DNA of 64,000 nucleotides from Gadus chalcogrammus (taxonomy: Eukaryota > Chordata > Actinopteri > Gadiformes > Gadidae), in assembly GCF_026213295.1 (NCBI RefSeq), contig NC_079413.1:24817602-24881601 (forward strand), read 5' to 3'. This document shows, piece after piece, positions 7,755-18,795 of this stretch. The translations under genes were made by a program, and so were the position numbers. The notes under the pieces were generated by a model that worked only from the letters and a program-made list of their open reading frames with translations, was not told the origin of the DNA and ran no database searches. Position 1 is the first letter of the stretch. Each line of letters starts with the position of its first letter.

Positions 7755-8024
7755 TAAATTGAAACAACTCATGGATCTCCCCACGTCGTCCGACGACTTC
7801 GCAGTTTGGGATAGAGATCCAAGGCAAGGCACTGGCCGGCGCTTGTTATTCATGGTCTTAATGTCCTCATATGCTTTGACCCGTTCTTTAGAATGAGCTT
7901 TCGTTTTTCCAGTTTGGATTTTTCCAGGTTGATGCGTTATTCGTATTGTAGTTTGGTTATTTAATATTGGAATTTATTCAATGTTTTTTTGTGCGGCAGA
8001 TTTTATTTTTTGTTTTAAAGTTTT
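7755..8024. other. Single-copy 270-bp segment between two telomeric arrays
   Basis: This is the only sequence in the window between arrays that matches neither A/B, C nor PLE sequence. The minus strand has an open frame from about 7973 to the array (about 73 codons) with a basic central part (GKTKAHSKERVKAYEDIKTM). No domain is recognised and no convincing start is seen. It may be a fragment of host DNA or of another element trapped between arrays. Confidence 0.5.
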
Positions 8025-8194
8025 GGGTTAGGGTTAGGGTTAGGGTTAGGGTTAGGGTTAGGGTTAGGGTTAGGGTTAGGGTTAGGGTTAGGGTTAGGGT
8101 TAGGGTTAGGGTTAGGGTTAGGGTTAGGGTTAGGGTTAGGGTTAGGGTTAGGGTTAGGGTTAGGGTTAGGGTTAGGGTTAGGGTTAGGGTTAGG
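8025..8194 (+). repeat. Telomeric (TTAGGG)n array, ~28 repeats
   Basis: Left junction GTTTTGGG with the single-copy segment; right side ends TTAGG before A unit 4. Confidence 0.97.
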
Positions 8195-8803
8195 TTAAGA
8201 GCCATCTACCACTTTTGAAAAACGGCATTTTTGAGCTAGTTCGAGAACCGAGTGGATCATGGGAATTCTTTTACCACCCAAGGATAGGTCTAGGCCCAGC
8301 GGGACTTGCTTAAAAAATGTGGCGCCCCTGGCGTTTTTTTTTTGGGTACTGCAATTTCGATTTTAAAGTTTAAAAGTGAAGCGTTTTTTTTTTTTATTGG
8401 ATCATGGGAATTCTGAATAGTGCCAGTGGTAGCCCTTGGTCCCTTCTACATCCCCTAGAAATTTGGAGCAATTTGGAGCCCCAAGTTTTAACATTGGACG
8501 ACTTTTAAAATCGACCTCACGGGGGAAGGGGGTGGATCATGGGATCATGGTTGGGGTTGGGTGGTAGGATTTTATGAGGCCGACCTTTGTGCAAAATTTT
8601 GGCCACCTGGGGGCTTGTTTTGGTATAGAAAATGGGATTTTCATTTTTTTTTTTTTTTTTTCTAAGTGTGGAGTCAAGAAAATTTGTTAGTAAAAAAATA
8701 AGTTCCCACAGAAAGTGTCTAGGAGCACGTTTTAGGCCATTTCGAGTCTTTTTTTTTTTTAATGTGAAAATTCATTAATTTTTTTTTTTTTTTTTTTTTT
8801 TAA

Positions 8804-8845
<42 letters not shown>

Positions 8846-9227
8846 AAAATTAAAATTTTGTTTGTTGTTGTTTTTCTAATTCGAATTTTGAAAATTCATT
8901 CAATTTTTTTTTTTTTTTTTTTTTCAAGATGGCGCCGCCCATGGCTGCATTTCCCCCAAAACAGATTTCCCCCATTGACAATGCATGGAGAGGCGGTTAT
9001 TGCACTTACTTGGTTTGGTGAAGTTGTTATTGCACTTACTTGGTTTGGTGAAGTTGTCTGGTAGTCGATCGGGTAGTCTGTGTTGGCTCAAGTCATGTCA
9101 TGACCCATTCCCTGGGTCAAATTGTTTGGGTTATGGTTTCTTTTTTTTTTTTTTTTTTTTCTAACCCTTTTTTAGCTGGGCTCGGTCCGATCCTGAATCT
9201 GCAGGAATTATGTTTCTAACCCCTTCC
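8195..9227 (-). repeat. A unit 4 (duplicate of A unit 1)
   Basis: Truncated at the same base as A unit 1 (CCTTCC|TAGGG), so it is a duplicated copy rather than an independent event. One extra G at 8301-8304 and changed T-tract lengths. YY1-like site at 8925. Confidence 0.85.
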
Positions 9228-9327
9228 TAGGGTTAGGGTTAGGGTTAGGGTTAGGGTTAGGGTTAGGGTTAGGGTTAGGGTTAGGGTTAGGGTTAGGGTT
9301 AGGGTTAGGGTTAGGGTTAGGGTTAGG
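9228..9327 (+). repeat. Telomeric (TTAGGG)n array, ~16 repeats
   Basis: Counterpart of the array at 2094-2193, with the same length and the same junctions. Confidence 0.97.
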
Positions 9328-9935
9328 TTAAGAGCCATCTACCACTTTTGAAAAACGGCATTTTTGAGCTAGTTCGAGAACCGAGTGGATCATGGGAATT
9401 CTTTTACCACCCAAGGATAGGTCTAGGCCCAGCGGACTTGCTTAAAAAATGTGGCGCCCCTGGCGTTTTTTTGGGTACTGCAATTTCGATTTTAAAGTTT
9501 AAAAGTGAAGCGTTTTTTTTTTTTTATTGGATCATGGGAATTCTGAATAGTGCCAGTGGTAGCCCTTGGTCCCTTCTACATCCCCTAGAAATTTGGAGCA
9601 ATTTGGAGCCCCAAGTTTTAACATTGGACGACTTTTAAAATCGACCTCACGGGGGAAGGGGGTGGATCATGGGATCATGGTTGGGGTTGGGTGGTAGGAT
9701 TTTATGAGGCCGACCTTTGTGCAAAATTTTGGCCACCTGGTGGCTTGTTTTGGTATAGAAAATGGGATTTTCATTTTTTTTTTTTTTTTTCTAAGTGTGG
9801 AGTCAAGAAAATTTGTTAGTAAAAAAATAAGTTCCCACAGAAAGTGTCTAGGAGCACGTTTTAGGCCATTTCGTGTCTTTTTTTTTTTTAATGTGAAAAT
9901 TCATTAAATTTTTTTTTTTTTTTTTTTTTTTTTAA

Positions 9936-9972
<37 letters not shown>

Positions 9973-10598
9973 AAATTTGAAAATTCAAATTTGTTTGTGT
10001 TGTTTTTCTAATTCGAATTTTGAAAATTCATTCAATTTTTTTTTTTTTTTTTTTTTTCAAGATGCGCCGCCCATGGCTGCATTTCCCCCAAAACAGATTT
10101 CCCCCATTGACAATGCATGGAGAGGCGGTTATTGCACTACTTGGTTTGGTGAAGTTGTTATTGCACTTACTTGGTTTGGTGAAGTTGTCTGGTAGTCGAT
10201 CGGGTAGTCTGTGTTGGCTCCAAGTCATGTCATGACCCATTCACTGGGTCAAATTGTTTGGGTTATTGTTTTCTTTTTTTTTTTTTTTTTTTTTTTTCTA
10301 ACCCTTTTTTATCTGGGCTCGGTCCGATCCTGAATCTGCAGGAATTATGTTTCTAACCCCTTCCTAGGACGAGAAAATAACTTAAAACCAATATATATTT
10401 TTTTTTTTTTTTTTAAGGGTTAGGTTGAGTAGAGGGCACTCAACCATGTGCCGCGCAGCGGCACATGGGAGAGTGCCGAGAGAGTTAATCTTTTTTTTTT
10501 TTTTTTTTTTAACCCTTTTTTAGCTGGGCTCGGTCGATCCTGAATCTGCAGGAATTAGGTTTCTAGCCCCTTCCTAGGCCGAGAAAATAACTTAAAAC

Positions 10599-10634
<36 letters not shown>
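9328..10634 (-). repeat. A unit 5, full length, with many small indels
   Basis: Counterpart of A unit 2, including hairpin (10435-10477) and distal duplication. Several single-base losses, for example in the YY1-like site (AAGATGCGCC near 10060) and in one 30-bp repeat near 10138, suggest either decay or lower consensus quality toward the assembly gap. Confidence 0.85.
10435..10477. other. Conserved 43-nt hairpin (A-unit version, second copy)
   Basis: Identical to the hairpin at 3304 despite indels elsewhere in this unit. Confidence 0.85.
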
Positions 10635-10635
<1 letters not shown>

Positions 10636-10898
10636 GGTTAGGGTTAGGGAATAAGGCTAAAGGTTAAGGTTAGGGTTAGGTGGAGTTCCGTGTCCCATGG
10701 GTTAGGGTTAGGGTTAGGGTTAGGGTTAGGTTAAGAGCCATCTACCACTTTTAAAAACGGCTTTTTTGAGCTAGTTCGAGAACGCAGCGGTTAGGGTTAG
10801 GGTTAGGGTTAGGGTTAGGGTTAGGTTAAGAGCCATCTACCACTTTTGAGGTTAGGGTTAGGGTTAGGGTTAGGGTTAGGGTTAGGGTTAGGGTTAGG
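10635..10898 (+). repeat. Composite telomeric tract with two tiny unit fragments (duplicate)
   Basis: Counterpart of 3505-3769. The B-type fragment (about 10731-10790) and the 24-bp A-type fragment (about 10826-10849) are both retained. Confidence 0.85.
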
Positions 10899-11410
10899 TT
10901 AAGAGCCATCCTACCACTTTTGAAAAACGGCATTTTTTGAGCTAGTTCGAGAACCGAGTGGATCATGGGAATTCTTTTACCACCCAAGGATAGGTCTAGG
11001 CCCAGCGGACTTGCTTAAAAAATGTGGCGCCCCTGGCGTTTTTTTTGGGTACTGCAATTTCGATTTTAAAGTTTAAAAGTGAAGCGTTTTTTTTTTTTTT
11101 ATTGGATCATGGAATTCTGAATAGTGCCAGTGGTAGCCCTTGGTCCCTTCTACATCCCCTAGAAATTTGGAGCAATTTGGAGCCCCAAGTTTTAACATTG
11201 GACGACTTTTAAAATCGACCCTCACGGGGGTAAGGGGGTGGATCATGGGATCATGGTTGGGGTTGGGTGGTAGGATTTTATGAGGCCGACCTTTGTGCAA
11301 AATTTTGGCCACCTGGTGGCTTGTTTTGGTATAGAAAATGGGATTTTCATTTTTTTTTTTTTTTTTTTTCTAAGTGTGGAGTCAAGAAAATTTGTTAGTA
11401 AAAAAATAAG
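10899..11410 (-). repeat. A unit 6, truncated to ~0.5 kb
   Basis: Same truncation point as A unit 3 (AAAAAAATAAG|TTAGGG), with extra single-base indels. Confidence 0.85.
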
Positions 11411-11523
11411 TTAGGGTTAGGGTTAGGGTTAGGGTTAGGGTTAGGGTTAGGGTTAGGGTTAGGGTTAGGGTTAGGGTTAGGGTTAGGGTTAGGGTTAGGG
11501 TTAGGGTTAGGGTTAGGGTTAGG
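11411..11523 (+). repeat. Telomeric (TTAGGG)n array at PLE copy 2 3' end, ~18 repeats
   Basis: Same TTAGG|ACAATCAAC junction as at PLE copy 1. Confidence 0.97.
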
Positions 11524-11534
11524 ACAATCAACAA

Positions 11535-13826
11535 TTAACGACGACACCGCCGAAGGCGGTGGCGTCGCTGGCACGGGCCATCATCAGGCGAAACCTCGGG
11601 GGTCCCCGACCCGACCCAACGTTCAAGCCAAGGGGTTGCCATGTCCCCAGCCTGACAATCCATATCCTTTCAGCCCTGCGCCGTTGGGCGGTGGACCAAA
11701 AGGGTTTGCTTCGAGCACAGACGCGGAAAGGGCCTGCCATCCGTGTTCAACAAAATGCGCAACCACAGGTAGGTGAGCGTCTCTTTTGTGTGTGATGTTG
11801 TATCTGTGCTGGTAGAAGCGGACACGAACTGTATTCCCCGTTTCTCCCACGTATTGGATATCACAGGTAAGGCAGCGGATAAGGTACACACAATTTCTCG
11901 TGTTAAGATCGGCATGGCGATCAGTGGGGAAAACGTTCCCATTGTTCCGGTTTCGGGCCCACGGGATAAAGTTATAAAAATAAGAGAGTCTGTTGACTCT
12001 GGGCTCCGACAGGGGGCGTAGTTTGGCCCTCACTAGCAGATCTCTAATATTCTTGTTCCTCCTGTAGGCCGCGATAATGCCGTAGTCAGGAAGGTAAGTG
12101 GTAGAGTCCAGGAGGTGTTGAAAGTTCGCCCTGACCAGTCGGGTCAGGCGAGCGGAGGAGGTGGAATATGTCGTCACAAAAGGTATACGGTGTCCCTCAA
12201 CAGGCGGACGCACTAATTTGAAAACCTTAAGCGAAAGACGGCGGGCCGAACGCGAATAACCCCTGAGGGCAAGAGCCTCAAACAGAACCCTGACCGCTTG
12301 CCAGAAATCAGAGGTTCTGGAACAGATCCGTTGAAAACGTAGGAGTTGTGATTTTAGTAGTCCCGCGAATGTGTGTTTCGGGTGAAAGCTGCTCGCATGC
12401 AAGAGCGCGTGTGTGTCTGTTGGTTTAAAAAAACTTTGACTTCCAACGTGAGGGACGTTGCAAAGTCAGGTCCTTTAAATGTTGTAGTGTCCAGGAAGTC
12501 TACCGATGAAAAGTGCTTGCACGATTTGAGCGTGATGGACGGATCGTGCGTGTTCAGGATATTTAGAAAACAATCGAATTCCGCTTCCGAGTGTTGCCAG
12601 ATACCCCAAATATCATCCAAATAGCGCATGTAGGAAAGGGGGCGTAGAGGACAGGCGGCGAGCGCCGAAGTCTCCCACTGTGCCATGAAAAGGTTGGCAT
12701 ACGAGGGAGCGAACTTCTTCCCCATAGCCGTGCCCTTGACTTGGAGGAAGAACTCCTCGTTAAAGAGGAAATCGTTGCGAGTGAGATTAATCTCCAGTAA
12801 ACGAAGAAGTTCGTCGTCAGGGCGCGTGACGTCAGGACAGGCATTGAACGCATTACGCACTGCTCGCATGCCCCCAGCGATATCGATGTTAGTGTACAAG
12901 CTGTCCACGTCCATAGTGAAGAGGAAAGCGTGTACAGGGATTCTAAGAGCGCGGACCTTGGCAACGAAGTCGTAGGTATCTTTAACATAGCTCGCATGGG
13001 AGATGGATAACGGATAGAGGTAGTAATCTATGTATTCGGCCGTGTGGTAGGTTTCACTGCTGCAGTCCGAGACTATGGGACGACCAGGTGGGATCTTAAA
13101 GGGTTCGCTCCAGGCCACAGGCTCCTTATGAATCTTGGGTAACATATAGAAGAGCCTGGGCCTGGGTTGGGCATCCCCCAGGAGGTAATCCCGCTGCGCG
13201 CGCGTAATATATTTTTTCCTCCACAGGGAGTGGATCAAGTCGACGATCATCGGAACGGTCTCAGTATATATGGGAGCCTCTAGTTTGGAGTAGTAGCGCG
13301 TGTCATGCAGCTGTCTGTGGCCCTCCCATATATACTGAGACCTGTCCATGATGACGACAGCGCTGCCCTTATCGGCGGGCTTGATCACAATGTCAACGTT
13401 ACCGATCAGTTCGCGGAGAGCCTCCGACTCCTCAGGAAGGAGGTTGGCTGGGGCCCGGTCGATCCTGAACGCATCACGATAGTACAGAAGGTCAGCGTTG
13501 ACCAGATGTGTGACCTCTGGCGGAATGTCATCCTCGGGTGGGACCCAGGAGGATTTGTTGGTGAAAGGTAATTTCTCCGACGGGGGGTGATCACGGAAAT
13601 GGACGGCTAGTTTCACCCTGCGGTGGTATTGTTGCAAGTCCGAGCGAACCTGTTGATACAACTCACACGGTCTATGTCTGTCGAGGGAATAAACGTGAGA
13701 CCTTTGTCCAGGACGGAGAATTGCGCCGCGGTGAGTTGAAAGGACGGAGATAAATTGATAACCGAGCGGCTCCCTCGAGGCGTTTCCTCGGGACGCGGGA
13801 GCACTTAGTTTAAATAACGAACCCAT
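11535..13826 (-). pseudogene. PLE reverse transcriptase/GIY-YIG endonuclease, copy 2 (several frameshifts)
   Basis: Same domain order as copy 1: N-terminal block, TMDVDSLYTNI, GTAMGKK.APSYAN, YLDD, thumb, GIY-YIG. Breaks differ from copy 1. Two compensating indels (an extra C in GCGTTTCCTCGG near 13785 and a lost G near 13670) scramble about 35 residues near the N terminus. A lost A in the run at about 12426-12432 shifts the frame after the KVF motif. A lost A at 11697-11700 and a lost G near 11644 break the end of the nuclease. It reads intact across both frameshift sites of copy 1. Confidence 0.88.
11539..11587 (-). ncRNA. 3'-terminal hairpin and degenerate hammerhead-like motif of PLE copy 2
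   Basis: Sequence identical to 4399-4447, including GCGA in place of GAAA. Confidence 0.5.
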
Positions 13827-14700
13827 TGGTTAAAAAGGAGCGCCGCCGTGTCCCTAGACCAGTGGATGTTGTCCCGATCGGTTACGAATGACTTGCTGGG
13901 CAGCGCGGGGATCGATTCATATCGGGTGACGATAAAGGCGTTGAGCTTAGAGAGAAGCTCTTGTTCCCTGAACGGGAGCGCGTGCGAGTAGTTGATTTCA
14001 GGAATAAGAGCGCCGCGCAAGGGAACGCGATGCGCGCCCACTTGACCGCGGCCTGGATGTTACGGAAGCAAGCCTGTTCTATTTTGTTGCCTCTCTCGTT
14101 TATGCCAAAGGCCAAGACCAGCTGCGAACCTGAGTGTTGATAGTGGTCTTGGCCAGGACCCCGGAGGCGTGTCGGAAGCACGCGCCCGGGTAGCCGTCAA
14201 TCTGGAGACCAGGTACACTATAATCGGCGAAACGCAGGACGTTCGAGTCCCCTATGATTAAAAGCGGTTCCCTCGGTTGCCAAGCGCCACTCTCGGCATT
14301 TCTTACCCGTGCTGGGGTGTCTTGTGGGTCGAGCGAGGGTCGCAGTCGGGTTTGGAGTCGGGGGAGGCGGGGCCGGTCGGGTGCCGCGCGTCAGTGGCCG
14401 GCGTCATCCTTCTCCGCGTAGGCTCGGGTAACCCTGGGAACGGAGGGAGAGGCTGAGGACGGCCGGGGATGGGCGTGGCTGCGCCTCGTCGGCGGAGGGC
14501 GACAGGAAGGCGAGCCTGGTTCTGCGAGCCAGCGGTTGTGGTGCTCCGGGGGGGTATCCAGGGTGGCCAGACGCGGAGGATGTGGGGATGGGGGGCACGG
14601 AGGAGAGGAGGGGGGGAGGCGGGGTGGATGGGGGGGCACACGGGAGGAGAGGCGGGGAGGAGGAGAAGGCCAGCGAGGAAAGTGGGAGACGGCAGCCTGG
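13805..14700 (-). pseudogene. PLE ORF1 (SGNH hydrolase), copy 2, frameshifted
   Basis: The same protein as at 6670-7557 but broken into at least three frames by single-base indels. It is useful because its C terminus reads ...FVTDRDNIHWSRD, showing an intact D-x-x-H block V that copy 1 has lost. The GDSN block I sits near 14247-14258. The 5' end is lost in the gap. Confidence 0.8.
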
Positions 14701-14800
14701 NNNNNNNNNNNNNNNNNNNNNNNNNNNNNNNNNNNNNNNNNNNNNNNNNNNNNNNNNNNNNNNNNNNNNNNNNNNNNNNNNNNNNNNNNNNNNNNNNNNN
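14701..14800. other. Assembly gap (100 N)
   Basis: A round 100-base N run. By comparison with 7555 onward the missing sequence should begin with a TTAGGG array. On the right the 158-bp satellite begins in the opposite orientation to its other copies. Confidence 0.95.
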
Positions 14801-15104
14801 TTTACACTTCCATGTGCATACTTCCATACACTCTGACACTATTAATCTATCCGACAATAAGATCCCCAACGTGGGGGAAACACTGGCTCCATGTGCAAAC
14901 TTCCATGCACGCAAACACTACCAATACATCCAGCAATAGAGTTATGAATGTTCTAATGCTTACACTTCCATGTGCATACTTCCATACACTCTGACACTAT
15001 TAATCTATCCGACAATAAGACCACCAACGTGGGGGAAACACTGGCTCCATGTGCATACTTCCATGCACGCAAACACTACCAATACATCCAGCAATAGAGT
15101 TATC
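14801..15104 (-). repeat. 158-bp satellite, about two copies, inverted
   Basis: Reverse complement of the satellite at 29401-29985. Recognisable by CTTCCATGTGCATACTTCC and GGAAACACTGGCTCCATGTG. Ends in CCAGCAATAGAGTTAT. Confidence 0.85.
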
Positions 15105-15382
15105 CATAGACCCACACATTCAATAGATATCTCCATGTACATAGACCCACACATTCAATAGATATCTACCCAGGAATAGGGTGATGATTGTATCATAAGA
15201 ACTCCCATGTAGACAGACACACACATTCAATATATATATACCCAGGAATAGGTTCATCAACCTGGGGGATGATTGTATCCTGATCACACCCCCATGTAGA
15301 CAGACACACACATTCAATATATATATACCCAGGAATAGGTTCATCAACCTGGGGGATGTTTGCTCAACATCAGCCTCCTCCA
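15105..15382 (+). repeat. Degenerate tandem repeats around CACACATTCAATA
   Basis: Two short copies of CCATAGACCCACACATTCAATAGATATC-like sequence are followed by two ~100-bp copies containing CATTCAATATATATATACCCAGG and GGTTCATCAACCTGGGGGATG. Confidence 0.7.
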
Positions 15383-16158
<776 letters not shown>

Positions 16159-16214
16159 GGGTTAGGGTTAGGGTTAGGGTTAGGGTTAGGGTTAGGGTTA
16201 GGGTTAGGGTTAGG
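16159..16214 (+). repeat. Telomeric (TTAGGG)n array, ~9 repeats
   Basis: Left junction shares GGG with the minisatellite; right side ends TTAGG before an A2 unit. Confidence 0.97.
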
Positions 16215-17233
16215 TTAAGAGCCATCTACCACTTTTGAAAAACGGCATTTTTGAGCTAGTTCGAGAACCGAGTGGATCATGGGAATTCTTTTACCACCCA
16301 CGGATAGGTCTAGGCCCAGCGGACTTGCTTAAAAAATGTGGCGCCCCTGGCGTTTTTTTTGGGTACTGCAATTTCGATTTTAAAGTTTAAAAGTGAAGCG
16401 TTTTTTTTTTTTATTGGATCATGGGAATTCTGAATAGTGCCAGTGGTAGCCCTTGGTCCCCTCTACATCCCCTAGAAATTTGGAGCAATTTGGAGCCCCA
16501 AGTTTTAACATTGGACGACTTTTAAAATCGACCTCACGGGGGAAGGGGGTGGATCATGGGATCATGGTTGGGGTTGGGTGGTAGGATTTTATGAGGCCGA
16601 CCTTTGTGCAAAATTTTGGCCACCTGGTTGCTTGTTTTGGTATAGAAAATGGGATTTTCATTTTTTATTTTTATTTTTCTAAGTGTGGACTCAAGAAAAT
16701 TTGTTAGTAAAAAAATAAGTTCCCACAGAAAGTGTCTAGGAGCACGTTTTAGGCCATTTCGAGTCTTTTTTTTTTTTTTTTTTTTTAATGTGAAAATTCA
16801 TTCAATTTTTTTATTTTTTTTTTATTAGAATTTTTTTTTATTTTTTTTTTTTTGAAATTTGAAAATTCAATTCAAATTTTGTTTGTTGTTGTTTTTCTAA
16901 TTCGAATTTTGAAAATTCATTCAATTTTTTATTTATTTTTTTTTTATTTTTTTCAAGATGGCGCCGCCCATGGCTGCATTTCCCCCAAAACAGATTTCCC
17001 CCATTGACAATGCATGGAGAGGCGGTTATTGCACTTACTTGGTTTGGTGAAGTTGTTATTGCACTTACTTGGTTTGGTGAAGTTGTCTGGTAGTCGATCG
17101 GGTAGTCTGTGTTGGCTCAAGTCATGTCATGACCCATTCACTGGGTCAAATTGTTTGGGTTATGGTTTTTTTTTTTTTTTTTTTTTTCTGACCCTTTTTA
17201 GCTGGGCTCGGTCCGATCCTGAATCTGCAGGAA
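16215..17233 (-). repeat. A2 unit 1 (A subfamily with interrupted T tracts)
   Basis: Differs from A units by CCACGGATAGG, CCCCTCTACATCC, GGTTGCTTG and T tracts broken by single A's (TTTTTATTTTTATTTTTC). YY1-like site at 16954. Truncated at CTGCAGGAAT|TAGGG. Confidence 0.85.
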
Positions 17234-17292
17234 TTAGGGTTAGGGTTAGGGTTAGGGTTAGGGTTAGGGTTAGGGTTAGGGTTAGGGTTAGG
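17234..17292 (+). repeat. Telomeric (TTAGGG)n array, ~10 repeats
   Basis: Joins GGAATTAGGG on the left and a B unit on the right. Confidence 0.97.
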
Positions 17293-18553
17293 TTAAGAGC
17301 CATCTACCACTTTTTAAAAACGGCTTTTTTGAGCTAGTTCGAGAACGCAGCGGTGCATGGGAATTCGGCGACCACCCTGGGATAGGTCTAGGCCCAGCGG
17401 ACTTGCTCAAAAAATGTGGCGCCCCTGGTGTTTTTTTTGGGTACTGCAATTTCGATTTTTAAACTTCAAAGTGAAGCGTTTTTTTTTTTGAGCGGTGCAT
17501 GGGAATTTGGGATAGTGCCAGTGGTAGCCCTTGGGCCCCTCTTTATACCCTAGAAATTTGGAGCAATTTGGAGCCCCAAGTTTTAACATTGGACGACTTT
17601 TAAAATCGACCTCACAGGAGAAGGGGGAGGTGCATGGGATCATGGTTGGGGTTGGGTGGTAGGATTTTATGAGGCCGACCTTTGTGCAAAATTTTGGCCA
17701 CCTGGTGGCTTGTTTTGGTATAGAAAATGGGATTTTCATTTTTTTTTTTTTTTTTTTCTAAGTGTGGAGTCAAGAAAATTTGTTAGTAAAAAAATAAGTT
17801 CCCACAGAAAGTGTCTAGGAGCACGTTTTAGGCCATTTCGAGTCTTTTTTTTTTTTTTTTTTTTATGTGAAAATTCATTCAATTTTTTTTTTTTTTTTTT
17901 TTTTTTAATTAGAAATTTGATATATATTTTTTTTTTTTTTTTTTTGAAAATTCAATTCAAATTTTGTTTGTTGTTTTTCTAATTCGAATTTTGAAAATTC
18001 ATTCAATTTATTTTTTTTTTTTTTTCAAGATGGCGCCGCCCATAGCTGCATTTTCCCCAAAACAGATTTCCCCCATTGACAATGCATGGAGAGGCGGTTA
18101 TTGCACTTACTTGGTTTGGTGAAGTTGTTATTGCACTTACTTGGTTTGGTGAAGTTGTCAGGTAGTCGATCGGGTAGTCTGTGTTGGCTCAAGTCATGTC
18201 ATGACCCATTCACTGGGTCAAATTGTTTGGGTTATGGTTTTTTTTTTTTTTTTTTTTTTTTTCTAACCCTTTTTTAGCTGGGCTCGGTCCGATCCTGAAT
18301 CTGCAGGAATTATGTTTCTAGCCCCTTCCTAGGCCGAGAAAATAACTTAAAACCAATTTTTTTTTTTTTTAAGGGTTAGGTTGAGTAGAAGGCACTCAAA
18401 CATGTGCCGCGCAGCGGCACATGGGAGAGTGCCGAGAGAGTTCATCTTTTTTTTTTTTTTTTTTAACCTTTTTTTAGCTGGGCTCGGTCCGATCCTGAAT
18501 CTGCAGGAATTATGTTTCTAGCCCCTTCCTAGGCCGAGAAAATAAATTAAAAC

Positions 18554-18587
<34 letters not shown>
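17293..18587 (-). repeat. B unit 1, full length
   Basis: Related to A but distinguished by GAACGCAGCGGTGCATGGG, GCGACCACCCTGGG, CTCTTTATACCC and CCCATAGCTGC. YY1-like site at 18026, hairpin 18391-18433, distal duplication present. Confidence 0.85.
18391..18433. other. Conserved 43-nt hairpin (B-unit version)
   Basis: Outer GGCACTC/GAGTGCC stem, AAA/GGA internal loop, inner CATGTGCCGC/GCGGCACATG stem, GCA loop. Further B copies start at 19890, 21324, 22680, 50345, 51846, 53287, 54646, 55997 and 62096. Confidence 0.85.
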
Positions 18588-18588
<1 letters not shown>

Positions 18589-18795
18589 GGTTAGGGTTAG
18601 GGAATAAGGCTAAAGGTTAAGGTTAGGATTAAGATTAAGATTAAGATTAGGATAGGGGGTTTTAACCAAAGTGGTTAGGGTTAGGGTTAGGGTTAGGGTT
18701 AGGGTTAGGGTTAGGGTTAGGGTTAGGATAGGGGGTTTAGGGTTAGGGTTAGGGTTAGGGTTAGGGTTAGGGTTAGGGTTAGGGTTAGGGTTAGG
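18588..18795 (+). repeat. Composite telomeric tract with C-type micro-fragments
   Basis: Contains GGGAATAAGGCTAAAGG, four GATTAA-like repeats, a short C-type start (ATAGGGGGTTTTAACC then AAAGTGG), a TTAGGG array (18675-18727), a ~9-bp C-type start (ATAGGGGGT) and a second array ending at 18795. Confidence 0.85.

Larger units (their letters stand above)
11524..14700 (-). mobile_element. Penelope-like element copy 2, running into an assembly gap
   Basis: About 7.14 kb from copy 1 with the same order and the same last 5' bases (GCAGCCTGG) before the N gap. In copy 1 those bases are followed by TTAGGG, so the gap probably replaces a telomeric array. The identical truncation point shows the two copies arose by duplication of a larger block rather than by two insertions. 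Confidence 0.88.
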
